The notes beneath the pieces were generated by a model, which was not told the DNA's origin, ran no database searches, and saw only the letters and a list, made by a program, of their open reading frames with translations. From Phycisphaerales bacterium (GTDB lineage: Bacteria > Planctomycetota > Phycisphaerae > Phycisphaerales > UBA1924), in assembly GCA_016742055.1 (NCBI GenBank), contig JACVCK010000008.1:1-33647 (forward strand): a stretch of 33,647 nt of DNA, given 5' to 3'. Positions 20,459 to 30,197 of the stretch are shown piece after piece; the stretch's first letter is position 1; each line of letters begins with the position of its first letter. The position numbers were made by a program, and so were the translations under genes.

Positions 20459-21625
20459 TCACCAGGACGCCGGATCAGCCCCCATATGGCCCCGTTTCGC
20501 CGGGCCGAATAGACCCCGCACCAGGGGCGCCCCCAGCACGATCGCGCAACCCGGCGCCAGCCACACCCAACGCATCTCGATGAAGCCAAGCCAAAAGCAC
20601 GGCGCCGCCAACGCCAACGCCCCCAGCCACGTCGCCAGCCCCGAAGCCGACCGTCGCGGCGTCATCACGATCCACACGTACGCCGGGAACAGCAGCCCGT
20701 AGAAACCCATGAACAGCCGGTACACGTCCTCGGAACTCAGGCCCGGCGAAGCGAACCACGCGCTCTTTGGAACCAGCGCCGCGGCCAGTCCGATCAGGAT
20801 CGGCGTCCACAGCGTCCTGCGGTCCACCTCCCGCGCGTGCGCGCCGACGGTGAAGATCGACTGCAGCAGCATGTGCCCCAGCACGAAGGAACTCAGCGAC
20901 CGGCGCTCGATCGCCCCCCCGGCGTACAGCGCCGTCGCGACGATCATCACGAGAAACAGCGCCCCGAAGCCCAGCACGAACGCCGCGGAGCCCGTCGCGC
21001 CGGGCGTCTCCCGGCGCACGCGGTGGAACGTGGGATCGAGAAACGGGCACGCGCCAAAGCCCAGCGCCAGAACCGGCGTCAGCCACAGCAGGCCCGTCGG
21101 ATGGCTCCGGCCCCACATCTCCGGCAGAACGATCCCCCCGCGCCCCAGGAACAGCCACGTCCCCAGCAGCGTCGCCGAGCCCAGCCAGCACAGCGGCGCG
21201 AGCGCCGTCCACGCCCGGCTGCCCAGCGGTCGAAGCCCGAACGCGCCGACCGCCAGGATCAGCGCCGGCGCCGCCACGAGCAGGCCGCTCACCCACGACG
21301 CCAGCGGCCCCATCATCCACGTCACAAAGAACGCGTGGAACGCGATCGTCGCGAGCGAGAACGCCCGCATCGCACGCCCGTACCGAACGCTCAGCCGCTC
21401 GCTCGCGCCCGGCCGGCGCAGCGCCAGCCCCATGCCCGCCGCGCCAACCACGTTGGGGATCGCAAACGCGATGAACCCCATCCACCCAAACTCCCGGATC
21501 AGGATCACCGGCAGCCACATGCCGATGCACCACGTCCACGAGCAGGCCAAAAAGGCCCCACGCCCGACGGCGGTCGGCCAGTGGATGCGGTCAGAAACAG
21601 TGGCGAGGCCCGTCACGGGGGCCAT
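20459..21625 (-). CDS. Polytopic integral membrane protein of unknown function
   Basis: Many predicted TM helices. N-terminal 'CSWTWCIGMWLPVILIREFGWMGFIAFAIPNVVGAAGMG'. Start taken at MAPVTGLATVSDRIHWPTAVGRG. The ORF extension to 22363 overlaps the neighbouring CDS out of frame. Confidence 0.75.
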   Translation of the reverse strand: MAPVTGLATVSDRIHWPTAVGRGAFLACSWTWCIGMWLPVILIREFGWMGFIAFAIPNVVGAAGMGLALRRPGASERLSVRYGRAMRAFSLATIAFHAFFVTWMMGPLASWVSGLLVAAPALILAVGAFGLRPLGSRAWTALAPLCWLGSATLLGTWLFLGRGGIVLPEMWGRSHPTGLLWLTPVLALGFGACPFLDPTFHRVRRETPGATGSAAFVLGFGALFLVMIVATALYAGGAIERRSLSSFVLGHMLLQSIFTVGAHAREVDRRTLWTPILIGLAAALVPKSAWFASPGLSSEDVYRLFMGFYGLLFPAYVWIVMTPRRSASGLATWLGALALAAPCFWLGFIEMRWVWLAPGCAIVLGAPLVRGLFGPAKRGHMGADPASW

Positions 21626-21654
21626 TGTGCCAGCGGGCCGGCCGCGGCGCCCGG

Positions 21655-22332
21655 CTACTTGCGACGGCGGCGGGACTTCTTGTCCCGATGGTGGCTCTTG
21701 GGCGTCACGTGGAACGTGCACAGGCACGTCCCGACACGCCGCTCCTTCAACTCCCGGGTCGGCAACTGCTGCACGATCTCCAGGTCGATGTCGATGTTGA
21801 ATTCCTTGCCCTCGGCGAGGAATGCATCGATGTCCTGGCGGGGCGTGGCCTTGTAGATCGCCGGCCCGAAGCACGGGCGCAGGAACTTGTACTCGAGGTT
21901 CTTGCAGACCACCGTGTAGTCCCCGCCGCAGCGTCCGTAGACGTACATCCCCGCAGAGATCTCGCTGTTGCCCACGAGCGCGGCGCCGGCCATCGCGTTG
22001 TACCAGTTGCGGTTGGCCCGGCGGAACGGCAGCACCGCCGTGAACTTGCTCGAATCCACGCGCTTGATCTTGATGCCGGACCGGAACGCGTACGGCAGCC
22101 AGATCATCGACGCGATCCGGCGCACAAAGTTGTTGCTCGCCGTCAAACGGCTCACCCACGCCTCGAAACGGTCCATCCACGGCTTGCGGACGTGCAACTG
22201 ACGCGTCTCCACGTGCCGACGCGGACGCGCCGCGGCGCCGTTCTGCGACGCGGGCGCCGACGGCGCGGCGGCCACGGCCACACCGCCGCCGATGGAGCCG
22301 GAACCCTCGTTGTCGTGGTGACGCTCGTTCAA
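21655..22332 (-). CDS. DUF4442/PaaI-like hotdog-fold thioesterase-like protein with basic C-terminal tail
   Basis: 'SSKFTAVLPFRRANRNWYNAMAGAALVGNSEISAGMYVYGRCGGDYTVVCKNLEYKFLRPCFGPAIYKA'. C-terminal 'SHHRDKKSRRRRK'. Confidence 0.7.
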   Translation of the reverse strand: MNERHHDNEGSGSIGGGVAVAAAPSAPASQNGAAARPRRHVETRQLHVRKPWMDRFEAWVSRLTASNNFVRRIASMIWLPYAFRSGIKIKRVDSSKFTAVLPFRRANRNWYNAMAGAALVGNSEISAGMYVYGRCGGDYTVVCKNLEYKFLRPCFGPAIYKATPRQDIDAFLAEGKEFNIDIDLEIVQQLPTRELKERRVGTCLCTFHVTPKSHHRDKKSRRRRK

Positions 22333-22435
22333 CGCTCTGGAACCGCCGTGGGTGCGGGGACATCGGCCGGATCGGCCGCGCCGCCGAGTCTAGCCAACCC
22401 GGGCGCCCGCCGCCTACCCCCGCGCCGATGACCCC

Positions 22436-23359
22436 TTACAGGGCGTGCGGACGCCAGACACCGGGTTTCCCCGGCTCCGCCACCACACGCACCAGAGGGG
22501 TGTCGGGCTCGTGGTCGATCGCCAGGATCCACCCTTCGCTCGCCGCGGCCTCAAGGTACTTGTGGCGCATCAGCCCGCTCACGTAGGGCTCCACGTCATA
22601 GGCCATGTTGTACGGCCCGCCCAGGTGGTGAACAGTCGGCATCACGTCCGGCGTAAAGACGACTGTCTCGCCCCCGATCGCCCGGACGCGAACCGCCTGC
22701 TGGCCCCAGGTGTGCCCGGGAACCCGGAAGACGTCGATCCCCGGCAGGACCTCCACGAAGTCGAAGAACGTCCCCGCGCCCGCCGGGCTCGGCTCGGGGG
22801 CGCGTCCGGGCCCGTGCAGCAGCAGCGGCGGCGCCGATTCCACCAGGTGCAGGCGCTCGGCGACCTCCGACGTCAGGTGCTCACGCAGGTACGTCCGCGT
22901 CATCGACGACCGATTCGCCAGGGCGTCGTCCCACTCCTGCTGCTGGGAGACGATCCGGGCATTGGGGAACGTCAGGCGCGGCCCGTCGGGCTCGCCCGCC
23001 CGCGGAAGCCGGGTCAGGCCGCCGGCGTGGTCGAAGTGCAGGTGCGTGACGATGACGTCGCTGACGTCCTCCGGGCGGCAGTCCGCCTCGTGCAGGGCGT
23101 CGAGGATGGACCGGTCCTCCATCGCGTAGATATCCCGCTCCTTGGGCCCGAACTTGTCGCCGTTGCCCACCTCGACGACCACGACGCGCCCCTCGCGCTC
23201 CAGCAGCAGCGCGTTGGTCTGCAGACGGATGCGGTTCTTCTCGTCCGGATTCGCCGCCTTGGCCCACAGGGCCTTGGGCACGATGCCGAACATCGATCCG
23301 CCGTCGAGCCGGAACTCGCCGCAGCGGAGCAATTTCCAGTTCCATCCGGGATTCGCCAT
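22436..23359 (-). CDS. MBL-fold metallo-hydrolase (lactonase-like)
   Basis: Canonical 'VIVTHLHFDHAGGLTRL', later 'VFRVPGHTWGQQAVRV' and 'VVFTPDVMPTVHHL'. Confidence 0.9.
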   Translation of the reverse strand: MANPGWNWKLLRCGEFRLDGGSMFGIVPKALWAKAANPDEKNRIRLQTNALLLEREGRVVVVEVGNGDKFGPKERDIYAMEDRSILDALHEADCRPEDVSDVIVTHLHFDHAGGLTRLPRAGEPDGPRLTFPNARIVSQQQEWDDALANRSSMTRTYLREHLTSEVAERLHLVESAPPLLLHGPGRAPEPSPAGAGTFFDFVEVLPGIDVFRVPGHTWGQQAVRVRAIGGETVVFTPDVMPTVHHLGGPYNMAYDVEPYVSGLMRHKYLEAAASEGWILAIDHEPDTPLVRVVAEPGKPGVWRPHAL

Positions 23360-23418
23360 GCGCGAAGGGTAGCGCCGGGCCGGGTGTCGGCGGGTCGGCG
23401 GGGTTAGACTGTCCCGAA

Positions 23419-24459
23419 GTGGCGACGACGCGCGTCATCTCGAGCCAGTCGCAGAGCCCCGAGGACGACCGGGCGAACTGGTCGCTCCGCCCCGCGCGGC
23501 TCCAGGAGTACGTCGGGCAGACCGAACTGATCGAACGGGTGAGGATCGCCGTCGAGGCCGCCCGATCCCGCTCCGAACCCGCCGAGCACATCCTCCTGCA
23601 CGGCCCGCCGGGATTGGGCAAGACCACCCTCGCCCACGTCATCGCCGCCGAGATGAGCAGCCGCATCTACACCTGCTCCGGCGCGGCGCTCACCAAGGCC
23701 ACCGACCTGGTCGGCGCCCTCACGCGCCTGCAGCCCGGCGACGTGCTGTTCATCGACGAGATCCACCGCCTGCCCGCCGCTGTGGAGGAGTTCATCTACC
23801 CCGCGATGGAGGACTTCCGCATCGACGTGACCGTCGAAGCCGGCATGAACGCCCGCGCCGTCTCGCTCACGCTCAAGCCCTTCACCCTCATCGGCGCCAC
23901 CACGCGCGCGGGCATGCTCTCATCGCCCTTGCGCAGCCGGTTCGGCATCGCGCACCACCTCCGCCACTACTCGCTCGAGGAACTCATCGTCATCCTCCGG
24001 CGCAGCGCGTCCCTCCTGGGGCTCGAAGCCGTCCCGGAGTCGGCGCTCGCCGCCATCGCCGCCCGCAGCCGCGGCGCCCCGCGCGTCGCCAACCGCCTCC
24101 TGCGCCGCGTCCGCGACTACGCGCAGGTCCGCGCCGGCGGCGCAGTCTCCACGCGAGTGATCGACGAGGCGCTCGCGCTCGAGGGCGTGGACGACCTGGG
24201 GCTCGACGAACTCGACCGCGCGTACATGCGCACCATCGGCACGACCTACAAGGGCGGGCCCGTAGGCCTCGAAGCCGTCGCCGCCACCATGAACGACGAC
24301 GCCGGCACCCTCGAGGACGTGGTCGAGCCCTTCCTCCTGCAGATCGGCTTCGTCGCCCGAACGCGCCAGGGCCGCCGCCTGACCGAGGCCGGCGCGCGGC
24401 GGATCGGCGTCCCCGCCCCGGCGACGCCCGAGCCCTCGCTGCAGTTCCCAGAGGACTGA
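23419..24459 (+). CDS. ruvB: Holliday junction branch migration DNA helicase RuvB (GTG start)
   Basis: 'LRPARLQEYVGQTELIERVRIAVEAA', Walker A 'GPPGLGKTTLAHVIAAEM', 'DVLFIDEIHRLPAAVEEFIYPAMEDF', 'TLIGATTRAGMLSSPLRSRFGI', 'TYKGGPVGLEAVAA'. Confidence 0.96.
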   Translation: MATTRVISSQSQSPEDDRANWSLRPARLQEYVGQTELIERVRIAVEAARSRSEPAEHILLHGPPGLGKTTLAHVIAAEMSSRIYTCSGAALTKATDLVGALTRLQPGDVLFIDEIHRLPAAVEEFIYPAMEDFRIDVTVEAGMNARAVSLTLKPFTLIGATTRAGMLSSPLRSRFGIAHHLRHYSLEELIVILRRSASLLGLEAVPESALAAIAARSRGAPRVANRLLRRVRDYAQVRAGGAVSTRVIDEALALEGVDDLGLDELDRAYMRTIGTTYKGGPVGLEAVAATMNDDAGTLEDVVEPFLLQIGFVARTRQGRRLTEAGARRIGVPAPATPEPSLQFPED

Positions 24460-26024
24460 TGCAGAGCCCCGCAACCAGCCCCCCCGACGCCGCCTCCCCC
24501 GCGCCCCCGGCGCCGCAGACGGCGCCAGCGCCGGCCGTCCGTTGGGCCGTCGCCCTCGCCATCCTGTTCGCCGGTTGGGCGCTGATCGCTCTGGCGCGCT
24601 ACACCGCGCCGCCCGACCTCCTCGACAACGACCAATGGCTCACCGCCTCGTACACGGTGGACATCGCCGCCAACGGCGAGTGGATCGCCCAGCGCGACCC
24701 GTTCGGTCGCCCTGCCACCAAGCCGCCCCTGCACCCGTGGCTCGCCGCAGCGATCTCCGCGCCCGCGGGGCGCGTGACATGGCTGACCGCCGGCCTTCCC
24801 GCGGCGCTGGCGACGCTGGCGACGGCGCTGCTCGCCGGCTGCGCCGCGCGCCGCTGGTTCGGCCCTGCGGCAGGTCTATTCGCCGGCGCCGCGACGCTCG
24901 CCTCGCCCGTCGCCGTGAAGCACCTCTGGCTCGTGCGCCCCGACGCGGTCTTCATGCTCGCGGTGTTCGTCGGCGCGCTGCTCACATGGCGGGCGTGGGA
25001 CCGAGGGCGCGGATGGCTCTGGGTCTGGCTCGCCGCCGCCGTCGTCACTCTCGCCAAGACGCCCTTCGGCATCCCGCTGATGTTCGCGGGCCTGCTCGCG
25101 GCCCCGCTGACCCGCGCGCCCAAGCCCGAGGCGCCCGCCCACTCCACGCCCCCGCGCCGCTTCGACACCTTGGGCCACCTCGTGGGCTTCTCGCTCTTCG
25201 TGCTGATCGTCGCCGGCTGGTTCCTCGCCGCCCGCTGGCGGCTGGGCGACGCGTTCACACAGACGGCGCTGGGCGACGAACTGACCCGCCACGCGCTTGG
25301 GGCCCGCAGCGATGAGTATCTGGGCAAGGGCTTCCTCCGAGCGCCGTGGTACCTGCTCGCCCGGCTGGCGCCCTGGAGCGCGCTGGCGTGCGTGGCGATG
25401 TGGCGCCTCTGGGCGAGCCCCGCTGCGGACCTGCGCACGCGCCGTCTGGAGCGCTTCCTGTTCTGCGCCGTCGTCGGCGGGCTCTTGGTCGTGTGCTTTG
25501 CCTCCCGCCCGCGCGCCGAGCACATCCTGCCCTTCGCCCCTTTCATCGCCATCCTTGCAGCGCGGGAGGTCGCCGCCTGGCCCCTGCTCGCGACGCGCCG
25601 TCGAGCGCTCACGGCCTGCGCCGCCGCGCTGGCCGTCGCCGCAGGCGCCGCCGTGGGGCAGTACCACATCGAACGGCGCGATCATCCCCACGTCGTCACA
25701 GGGCGCGCGCTGAGCGCGATCGGCGACGAACTACGGCCCCTGGTCCAGGCCGGCGCCGCGTTTGTGGACGTCGATGCGCCCTACGCCCTCCAGTTCGCGA
25801 TCGGCACGATGCAGGTGCACGGGACGCCGGAAGACGCCGCGGCGCTGCTCGCGGGCGAAGGCCCCGCGCTCGCGTTCGCATCCGCCGCGTCCACCGGCGA
25901 GATCGGCGCCATGACTGCTCAGGCCCCCGCGGAGATCGCCCGCTGGCCGACGCAGGGTGAGCCCGTGGTCGTCGTCCTCGCCAACCCGGCGGCCGTTCGG
26001 CTGCGGACCATCCACGGGCGCTAA
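24459..26024 (+). CDS. Integral membrane glycosyltransferase, GT39/ArnT-like
   Basis: 'LLDNDQWLTASYTVDIAANGEWIAQRDPFGRPATKPPLHPWLAAAIS' followed by multiple TM segments. The start overlaps the ruvB stop by 1 nt. Confidence 0.8.
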   Translation: MQSPATSPPDAASPAPPAPQTAPAPAVRWAVALAILFAGWALIALARYTAPPDLLDNDQWLTASYTVDIAANGEWIAQRDPFGRPATKPPLHPWLAAAISAPAGRVTWLTAGLPAALATLATALLAGCAARRWFGPAAGLFAGAATLASPVAVKHLWLVRPDAVFMLAVFVGALLTWRAWDRGRGWLWVWLAAAVVTLAKTPFGIPLMFAGLLAAPLTRAPKPEAPAHSTPPRRFDTLGHLVGFSLFVLIVAGWFLAARWRLGDAFTQTALGDELTRHALGARSDEYLGKGFLRAPWYLLARLAPWSALACVAMWRLWASPAADLRTRRLERFLFCAVVGGLLVVCFASRPRAEHILPFAPFIAILAAREVAAWPLLATRRRALTACAAALAVAAGAAVGQYHIERRDHPHVVTGRALSAIGDELRPLVQAGAAFVDVDAPYALQFAIGTMQVHGTPEDAAALLAGEGPALAFASAASTGEIGAMTAQAPAEIARWPTQGEPVVVVLANPAAVRLRTIHGR

Positions 26025-26069
26025 CGTTCTGCCCCGCCGCCGTGCGGCGCCAACGAAAGGAACGACCTC

Positions 26070-26648
26070 GTGAAACGACTGCTCATCATCGTGGCCGTCG
26101 GCCTCATGGCCGGCCCCGCCGTCGCGCAGGACCAGGAACCCGACGCTGCGGCGCTGATGGAGGCCTACGCCGCGGCGAGCCGTCCCGGCAAGCATCACCA
26201 GATGCTCCAGCCCTTGATCGGAACGTGGAAGACGACCACGCGCGCGTGGGTCGCGCCGGGCGCCGAGCCCATCGAAACGGGCGGAAAGGTCCAGAAGTCC
26301 TGGGACCTCGACAACCGCTTCATCCGCGAGGAACTTTCCGGCGAGACGCCGATGGGCCCGTACCACGGCGTGGGCTACCTCGGCTTCGACAACGCCACCA
26401 AGCAGTATCAGGGCGTCTGGCTGTCCTCGATGTCCACCGGGATGATCCACTACACCGGCACGATGAACGAGGACGGCACGAAACTCACCGCGCGGGGCCA
26501 GGAAGCCGACCCGAGCACGGGGATGATGCTGGACTTCGAGATGACCATCACGATGGACGGCCCCGACAAGCACACGCTCGAGTTCTGGTACCTGCTCCCG
26601 GAGAACCAGAAGATGAAGGCGTTCGAGATCGTCCACGAGCGGTCCTGA
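26070..26648 (+). CDS. DUF1579 family secreted protein
   Basis: GTG start with signal peptide VKRLLIIVAVGLMAGPAVAQ. 'HHQMLQPLIGTWKTTTRAW...GGKVQKSWDLDNRFIREELSGE....YHGVGYLGFDNATKQYQGVWLSSMSTGM' matches the DUF1579 pattern. Confidence 0.85.
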   Translation: MKRLLIIVAVGLMAGPAVAQDQEPDAAALMEAYAAASRPGKHHQMLQPLIGTWKTTTRAWVAPGAEPIETGGKVQKSWDLDNRFIREELSGETPMGPYHGVGYLGFDNATKQYQGVWLSSMSTGMIHYTGTMNEDGTKLTARGQEADPSTGMMLDFEMTITMDGPDKHTLEFWYLLPENQKMKAFEIVHERS

Positions 26649-26667
26649 GCGGCGCCGCCGACGGCAA

Positions 26668-26700
26668 GAAAAAAGGCCCCGGACCAAGCGGTCCGGGGCC
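26668..26700 (-). terminator. Rho-independent terminator (minus strand)
   Basis: Perfect 11-bp stem GGCCCCGGACC (26675-26685) / GGTCCGGGGCC (26690-26700) with 4-nt loop AAGC. A-tract at 26668-26674 reads as a U-tract on the minus strand, 28 nt beyond the S9 peptidase stop. Confidence 0.88.
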
Positions 26701-26727
26701 TGCTGATGATCGTTCGGCGTCGGCGGC

Positions 26728-28800
26728 TCAGCGGGGGAGAGCCTCGGTCAGGCCGGGCACGCCCGAAGCGCCCGTGGGGACCTGGATGGTCGAGCCCGCG
26801 AAGTCGTTGGAACTGATCGGCTCGGTGCGCCCGCCCAGGTGCTCGGAGAGGAAGGCGTCGGTGACGGCGAAGAAGGAAAGGTTGTTCTCGGGGCGGGCGA
26901 AGCCGTGCCCTTCATCGGGGAACAGGACGTAAGAGACGGGGATGCCCTTCTTCTGCATCGCTTCCACGATCTGGTCGGACTCGCTCTGCTTCACGCGCGG
27001 GTCGTTGGCGCCCTGGCCGATGAGCAGCGGGCGCTGGATCTTGTCCACGTGGGTGAGCGGCGAGCGCTCGTGGAGGAACGCCTGGCCCTCGGGGCTGGTG
27101 TGGTCGCCCACGCGGTCCTTGAACATCTTGATCGCCGGCGCCCAGTAGGGCGGGATGGTGTTGAGAAGCGTGACGATGTTCGAGGGCCCGACGATGTCCA
27201 CGCCGCAGGCGAACTTCTCGGGCGTGAACGTCAGGCCCACGAGCGTGGCGTACCCGCCGTAGGAGCCGCCCATGATGGCGACGCGCGCCGGGTCGGCGAT
27301 GCGCTCGGCGACGGCCCAGTCCACGGCGTCGATGAGATCGTTGTGCATCTTGCCGGCCCATTCCTTGTTGCCGGCGTTGACGAAATTCTTGCCGAAGCCG
27401 GTGGACCCGCGGAAATTCACGCTCAGCACCGCGTACCCGCGGTTGGCGAGCATCTGGTGCAGGCCGTTGTAGCCCCAGGAGTCCCGCGCCCACGGGCCCC
27501 CGTGGACGAGCAGCACCATCGGCAGCGGCTCATTCGGGCGCTCGGCGCCGGGCGAGGCCGAAGACACGGGCAGCGTGAGGTACGACACCAGGTTGAGATT
27601 GTCGCGGCTCTTGATGATCACGGGGCGCATCGGCGCCAGGACGTACTTCTCCAGCGCGCTGCGGTTGTTGAATAGGAACTGCGCCTTCTGAGTGGGCCGG
27701 TCCCACAGGTAGTACGCGATCGGGCCGGTGTCGCTGATGAACGCCACCACCCAGCGCTTGTCGTCCAGCGTGCGGCTGACGACCTCGAAGTCGCCGTCGC
27801 GCAACTTGCGGAGCGCCTCGAAGTCGGGGGCGATCGACTTGTCCACGATCTTCCAGCGCTCGCGGTCGTACTCGAACGCCACCGCCTGGATCTCGTAGGT
27901 CGTCGGGTGGATCATCAGCGAGCCCGAGTCGGCCAGCGGGTCCTCCGCCACCATCTTCTTCTCACCTGTGGCGAGGTCCCAAGTGAATACGGCGCCCGTG
28001 TCGCGCCCGCGGCTGTCCGACATGTACAGGACCTTGCCAGTCTTATCGAAGCCCAGCGGGCCGCTGGACATCTGGTCCTCCATCGGGATGTTCGTGAACT
28101 CCTTCCAGTCCGCGCCGTCCCCGCCCGGCGGCAGCAGGAGCGAGAGACTCCCATCGTCGCTGTTGAGCACCGCCGCGAAACGGACCTTGTAGTCCGCGTC
28201 GGTCATGAAGCCGTTGACCATCCCGCGCCCCATCATCCCCGGGTTCTCCTGCACCAGCGTCATCTCGCCGGTGGCCAGGTTCACGCGGTGCACGTCGTGG
28301 AACGCGGGGTTGCGGTTGTTCAGGCCGACGAGGATCTCGCCGGGGATGCGCTGGCTCACGCCCTCGATCCGCGCCGCCACACCGTCAAAGGGCGTCAGGT
28401 CGCGCACCTCCCCGGTGGCGGCATTCGCGCTGAACACCCGCCAGTTCTCATCGCCGCCCTTGTCCTGCAGGTACACCACGTGCTGGTTGTCGAACGCCCA
28501 GAAGTACACCCGGATGCCCCGATTCGTGTCCCGGGTCACCGGCTTGGCCTGCGAAAGGTCGCCCGCCGGCGCCACCCACACGTTCATCACGCCGTCCACC
28601 GGGGCAAGCCACGACACGCGGGCCCCGTCCGGGCTGATCCGCGGCGCCGCCTTATCCGGGTTGTCGAACAGGACCCGCCGGGGGATCAACGGAACCTCGG
28701 ACCCGGCGACCCGGGCGTCGTTCGGACCGGCGGCGAGGGCCGCGGTGGTCACGGCGACGGCGGTCGAACACAGCAGCACACGCGAGAGCAGCGATCGCAT
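26728..28800 (-). CDS. Secreted S9-family (prolyl oligopeptidase-type) peptidase
   Basis: Signal peptide MRSLLSRVLLCSTAVAVTTAALA. WD/TolB-like beta-propeller N-terminus. 'LLVHGGPWARDSWGYNGLHQMLANRGYAVLSVNFRGSTGFGKNF', nucleophile 'IMGGSYGGYATLVGLTFTPEKFACGVDIVGPSN', 'GANDPRV' and 'FPDEGHGFARPEN'. Confidence 0.95.
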   Translation of the reverse strand: MRSLLSRVLLCSTAVAVTTAALAAGPNDARVAGSEVPLIPRRVLFDNPDKAAPRISPDGARVSWLAPVDGVMNVWVAPAGDLSQAKPVTRDTNRGIRVYFWAFDNQHVVYLQDKGGDENWRVFSANAATGEVRDLTPFDGVAARIEGVSQRIPGEILVGLNNRNPAFHDVHRVNLATGEMTLVQENPGMMGRGMVNGFMTDADYKVRFAAVLNSDDGSLSLLLPPGGDGADWKEFTNIPMEDQMSSGPLGFDKTGKVLYMSDSRGRDTGAVFTWDLATGEKKMVAEDPLADSGSLMIHPTTYEIQAVAFEYDRERWKIVDKSIAPDFEALRKLRDGDFEVVSRTLDDKRWVVAFISDTGPIAYYLWDRPTQKAQFLFNNRSALEKYVLAPMRPVIIKSRDNLNLVSYLTLPVSSASPGAERPNEPLPMVLLVHGGPWARDSWGYNGLHQMLANRGYAVLSVNFRGSTGFGKNFVNAGNKEWAGKMHNDLIDAVDWAVAERIADPARVAIMGGSYGGYATLVGLTFTPEKFACGVDIVGPSNIVTLLNTIPPYWAPAIKMFKDRVGDHTSPEGQAFLHERSPLTHVDKIQRPLLIGQGANDPRVKQSESDQIVEAMQKKGIPVSYVLFPDEGHGFARPENNLSFFAVTDAFLSEHLGGRTEPISSNDFAGSTIQVPTGASGVPGLTEALPR

Positions 28801-28931
28801 CGTGGAGTTCTCCTGAAGGGCTTGAGGCGCCCGAGCGGCGTCTTCGGCCCTGCGCCAATGTACCCACACCCGCCCCGCGCGTTGCGTCGGGGGGGCCAGA
28901 GTCGGGCCAAAACGGGTCTGAAACGGGCCGG

Positions 28932-29396
28932 TCAGAGGATCTCGACGACCTCGAACCGCTTCACGCCCCGGGGGGCGTCCACGCGCACGACGTCCCCGAC
29001 TCGGGCTTTGAACAGGGACGCGCCCATGGGGCTGCTGACCGTCACCTCGACGTGCTCGGCCATCAGGTCCCCCGAGGCCTCGCCGACGATTTTGAAGGTG
29101 TCTTCTTCGCCGGTTTCGGTGTCGCGCAAACGGACGACAGCCCCGAGGAACACCACGTCGGTCGGAACCGAGCCCTCCTCAACCACCTTGGCGTTGGCCA
29201 GGCGCTCTTCGAGGCGGCGGATCTCCGACTCATCGATGGCCTGCTCCTCGCGGGCGGCGTGGTAATCGCCGTTTTCCTTGAGGTCGCCCAGGGCCCTGGC
29301 GTCAGCGATGCGCAGGGACACCTCGGGCCGCCGGGCCTTGAGTTGATCGAGCCGAGCCGCGATCTGATCGCGTTCCGCCTTGGTCAGAAACTCCAT
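28932..29396 (-). CDS. greA: Transcription elongation factor GreA
   Basis: 'MEFLTKAERDQIAARLDQLKARRPEVSLRIADARALGDLKENGDYHAAREEQAIDESEIRRLEERLANAKVV' with C-terminal 'VSSPMGASLFKARVGDVVRVDAPRG'. Confidence 0.93.
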   Translation of the reverse strand: MEFLTKAERDQIAARLDQLKARRPEVSLRIADARALGDLKENGDYHAAREEQAIDESEIRRLEERLANAKVVEEGSVPTDVVFLGAVVRLRDTETGEEDTFKIVGEASGDLMAEHVEVTVSSPMGASLFKARVGDVVRVDAPRGVKRFEVVEIL

Positions 29397-29417
29397 GGTG
29401 ACTGCCTCGTGCAAGCG

Positions 29418-29442
29418 AAAAAAAGACGGGCGGCGAGGCCGC
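29418..29442 (-). terminator. Possible weak Rho-independent terminator upstream of greA (minus strand)
   Basis: Short stem GCGGC (29430-29434) / GCCGC (29438-29442), with a 7-A run (29418-29424) that reads as a U-tract on the minus strand. Confidence 0.4.
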
Positions 29443-29480
29443 TCCGTGGGGGGATCGGACGTCAGAACGGAGTGTGGAGT

Positions 29481-30197
29481 CTAGGCCCTTCCGAGCCCCG
29501 GCGCCCCGCGGCCCGTGCGCAACGCCGCCGCACCCCAGCCCACGAGCCCCAGGCCGGCGACGCCCCCCGCCCACGTCCACACATTCGGCCCAGGCGCCGG
29601 CCGCAGGCCCCCCGGCGCCGCGGTCAGAACGAACGGCAGCGTGATCGGCGAAGGGGTGAGCCATCGCGGGTCCACGCCCCGGCCCGGCTGCGCCGCGGCC
29701 AGCCCGAGGGCCGGCGCGCCGCCGGCGAGCGCGACGGCGACGAGCATCCACAGCGTGCGCGCTTGGGCCGAGGCGCTCGCCGTGCCCAGCGCGACGATGG
29801 CGCCCGCGAGCATCGCCCATGCCGTGGCGTGCACGCTGAGCGCAAGCGTGACGTCCCAGCCCCATCGCCCGATCAGCGTCAGAGGCCAGAGCACCGCCTG
29901 CACAGGGCACAGGGCGACGAACAGGTCCTGCATCGCGGCCCGGACGGGCCGCTCGGGCGACTGCTGGCTGAGCCGGATCAGGGGCCACACCACGGCGATC
30001 CCCACGCCCACGACGACCAGGAGCGCCCGCGCCGGCCCGCGCGCCGCCTCGATGTCCAGCCCGCGCGCCGACCCGGCGCGCAGCACCGTCAGCAGGGCCC
30101 CGCCCAGGAGGAAGACGGTCCAGAGCAGCGCGAAGGGGCGCGGCTCGGCGCGCCGGTGGGCCCACCGGTCGGCGCTCGGGCCTGCGCCGTCGCTCAC
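29481..30197 (-). CDS. Integral membrane protein of unknown function
   Basis: Several hydrophobic helices in a 238-aa ORF. Overlaps the FtsQ-like stop by 4 nt. No family recognised. Confidence 0.65.
   Translation of the reverse strand: MSDGAGPSADRWAHRRAEPRPFALLWTVFLLGGALLTVLRAGSARGLDIEAARGPARALLVVVGVGIAVVWPLIRLSQQSPERPVRAAMQDLFVALCPVQAVLWPLTLIGRWGWDVTLALSVHATAWAMLAGAIVALGTASASAQARTLWMLVAVALAGGAPALGLAAAQPGRGVDPRWLTPSPITLPFVLTAAPGGLRPAPGPNVWTWAGGVAGLGLVGWGAAALRTGRGAPGLGRA

Noticed and set aside
21626-22363. N-terminal extension of the 634-aa ORF (20459-22363)
   Set aside because: Overlaps the DUF4442-like CDS in another frame and is R/G-rich. A start at 21625 fits the membrane protein better.
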